Assembly (NCBI GenBank): GCA_945883145.1
Contig: CAMCXB010000038.1
Location: 1-23,280, forward strand
Direction of reading: 5' to 3'
DNA: 23,280 bases
Source: Bordetella parapertussis
GTDB taxonomy: Bacteria > Pseudomonadota > Gammaproteobacteria > Burkholderiales > Burkholderiaceae_D
Made by a program: the position numbers and the translations under genes. The notes under the pieces are model-generated. The model had not been told where the DNA came from. It did no database searches and worked only from the letters and a program-made list of their open reading frames with translations. How positions within the stretch are numbered: position 1 is the stretch's first letter; every line of letters begins with the position of its first letter. Positions 22,883 through 23,280 of this stretch are shown here, one piece after another.

Positions 22883-23040
22883 AAATAACTCCGTTGTTAT
22901 GAGCACTAGAAAATATATAAAGTCTCTAAAGTTAGAGTGGTAAGGTAAGTGTGTTTTCTAGTAGTAATTATTTCCATTCTAATGTTATTCAATCTTCGCA
23001 GTAGTTTTCTGAATTGAAATAAAATTTTTTGCCCCTTTGC

Positions 23041-23069
23041 TTGCTTTAGTCCCAAATTGGGACTATGAT
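23041..23069 (+). promoter_or_regulatory. higBA promoter with palindromic operator
   Basis: TTGCTT (23041-23046) and TATGAT (23064-23069) are 17 bp apart. The spacer and flanks carry the palindrome TAGTCCCAAATTGGGACTA (23047-23065, centre A), the likely site for the HigA antitoxin. Transcription would begin about seven bases past the -10 box, near the ATG at 23076, hinting at a leaderless mRNA. Confidence 0.72.
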
Positions 23070-23075
23070 TTATCG

Positions 23076-23280
23076 ATGCGTGTAATATCCCAATCTAAGC
23101 TAAAAACCTTTTACAACAAGCACGCCAATGCAGAGCAAGCGTTGAAAGCTTGGAATGACGAGGCGAAGAAGGCTTCTTGGGAAACGCCGCAACAAATCAA
23201 AGATCAATTCAGAAGCGCGAGTTTTGTTGGTAATAACCGTGTTGTGTTCAATATTCTAGATAATAAATATCGACTTATCG
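23076..23280 (+). CDS. higB: HigB-family mRNA interferase toxin (3' end outside window)
   Basis: The visible 68 residues start MRVISQSKLKTFYNKHANAE, then QALKAWNDEAKKASW, QIKDQFRSASFVGNNRVVFNI and DNKYRL, which match the HigB toxin family of ribosome-dependent mRNA cutters. Members have about 95-100 residues, so roughly a third lies past the window edge. In higBA the toxin gene precedes the antitoxin gene (higA, Xre type), expected just downstream. No ribosome binding site is seen; the palindromic promoter lies immediately upstream. Confidence 0.88.
   Translation, partial: MRVISQSKLKTFYNKHANAEQALKAWNDEAKKASWETPQQIKDQFRSASFVGNNRVVFNILDNKYRLI

Overview
The window looks like part of the chromosome of a photoheterotrophic proteobacterium of moderate to low GC. 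The family mix (PpaA/AerR-type antirepressor, BciA, an LH2-type pucBAC operon, a TIGR03643 protein beside a photolyase, YajR-type MFS, DUF849, DUF4174) fits a freshwater betaproteobacterium, perhaps Burkholderiales/Polynucleobacter-like. That placement is inference from gene content; a gammaproteobacterium is not excluded. No rRNA, tRNA, CRISPR array or intact insertion sequence was seen.

Photosynthesis part (1-7.4 kb): the 3' part of a ppaA/aerR-like gene, an MFS exporter, a convergent membrane-anchored alpha/beta hydrolase, bciA (8-vinyl reductase of bacteriochlorophyll synthesis), then pucB-pucA-pucC for an LH2 antenna and its assembly factor. Ahead of pucB lie two TGT-N12-ACA sites (PpsR/CrtJ type) 8 bp apart. 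The second is nested in a perfect 18-bp inverted repeat. An intrinsic terminator separates pucA from pucC. The LH2 alpha subunit has Phe44-Leu45, the pair found in blue-shifted B800-820 antennae, and the beta subunit has Gln where B800-binding Arg20 normally sits. Three small membrane-protein genes of unknown function follow pucC.

Middle part (7.4-17.5 kb): an acyl-CoA ligase of the DmdB/AlkK type, a SRAP-domain DNA-protein crosslink protein, a group 1 truncated haemoglobin, a photolyase translationally coupled to a TIGR03643 gene, a divergent DASH cryptochrome, a small HTH protein, a probable inactive hydratase-fold protein, a secreted protein of unknown function, a MerR regulator with a CarH/LitR-like DNA-binding domain but no visible B12 motif, and a DUF849 (BKACE) enzyme. 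Much of this suits a cell exposed to light and oxygen.

Last part (17.6-23.3 kb): a lipoprotein cytochrome c, a CIA30-family exported protein, a Cys-rich small protein overlapping a methyltransferase with a signal peptide, then a toxin-antitoxin-rich stretch: orphan hicB behind a decayed hicA stub, an intact parD-like/relE-parE pair with promoter and operator, and at the edge the start of a higB toxin gene whose promoter encloses a 19-bp palindrome. Two small genes (one DUF4174) and a 2-keto-4-pentenoate hydratase-family gene lie between these loci.
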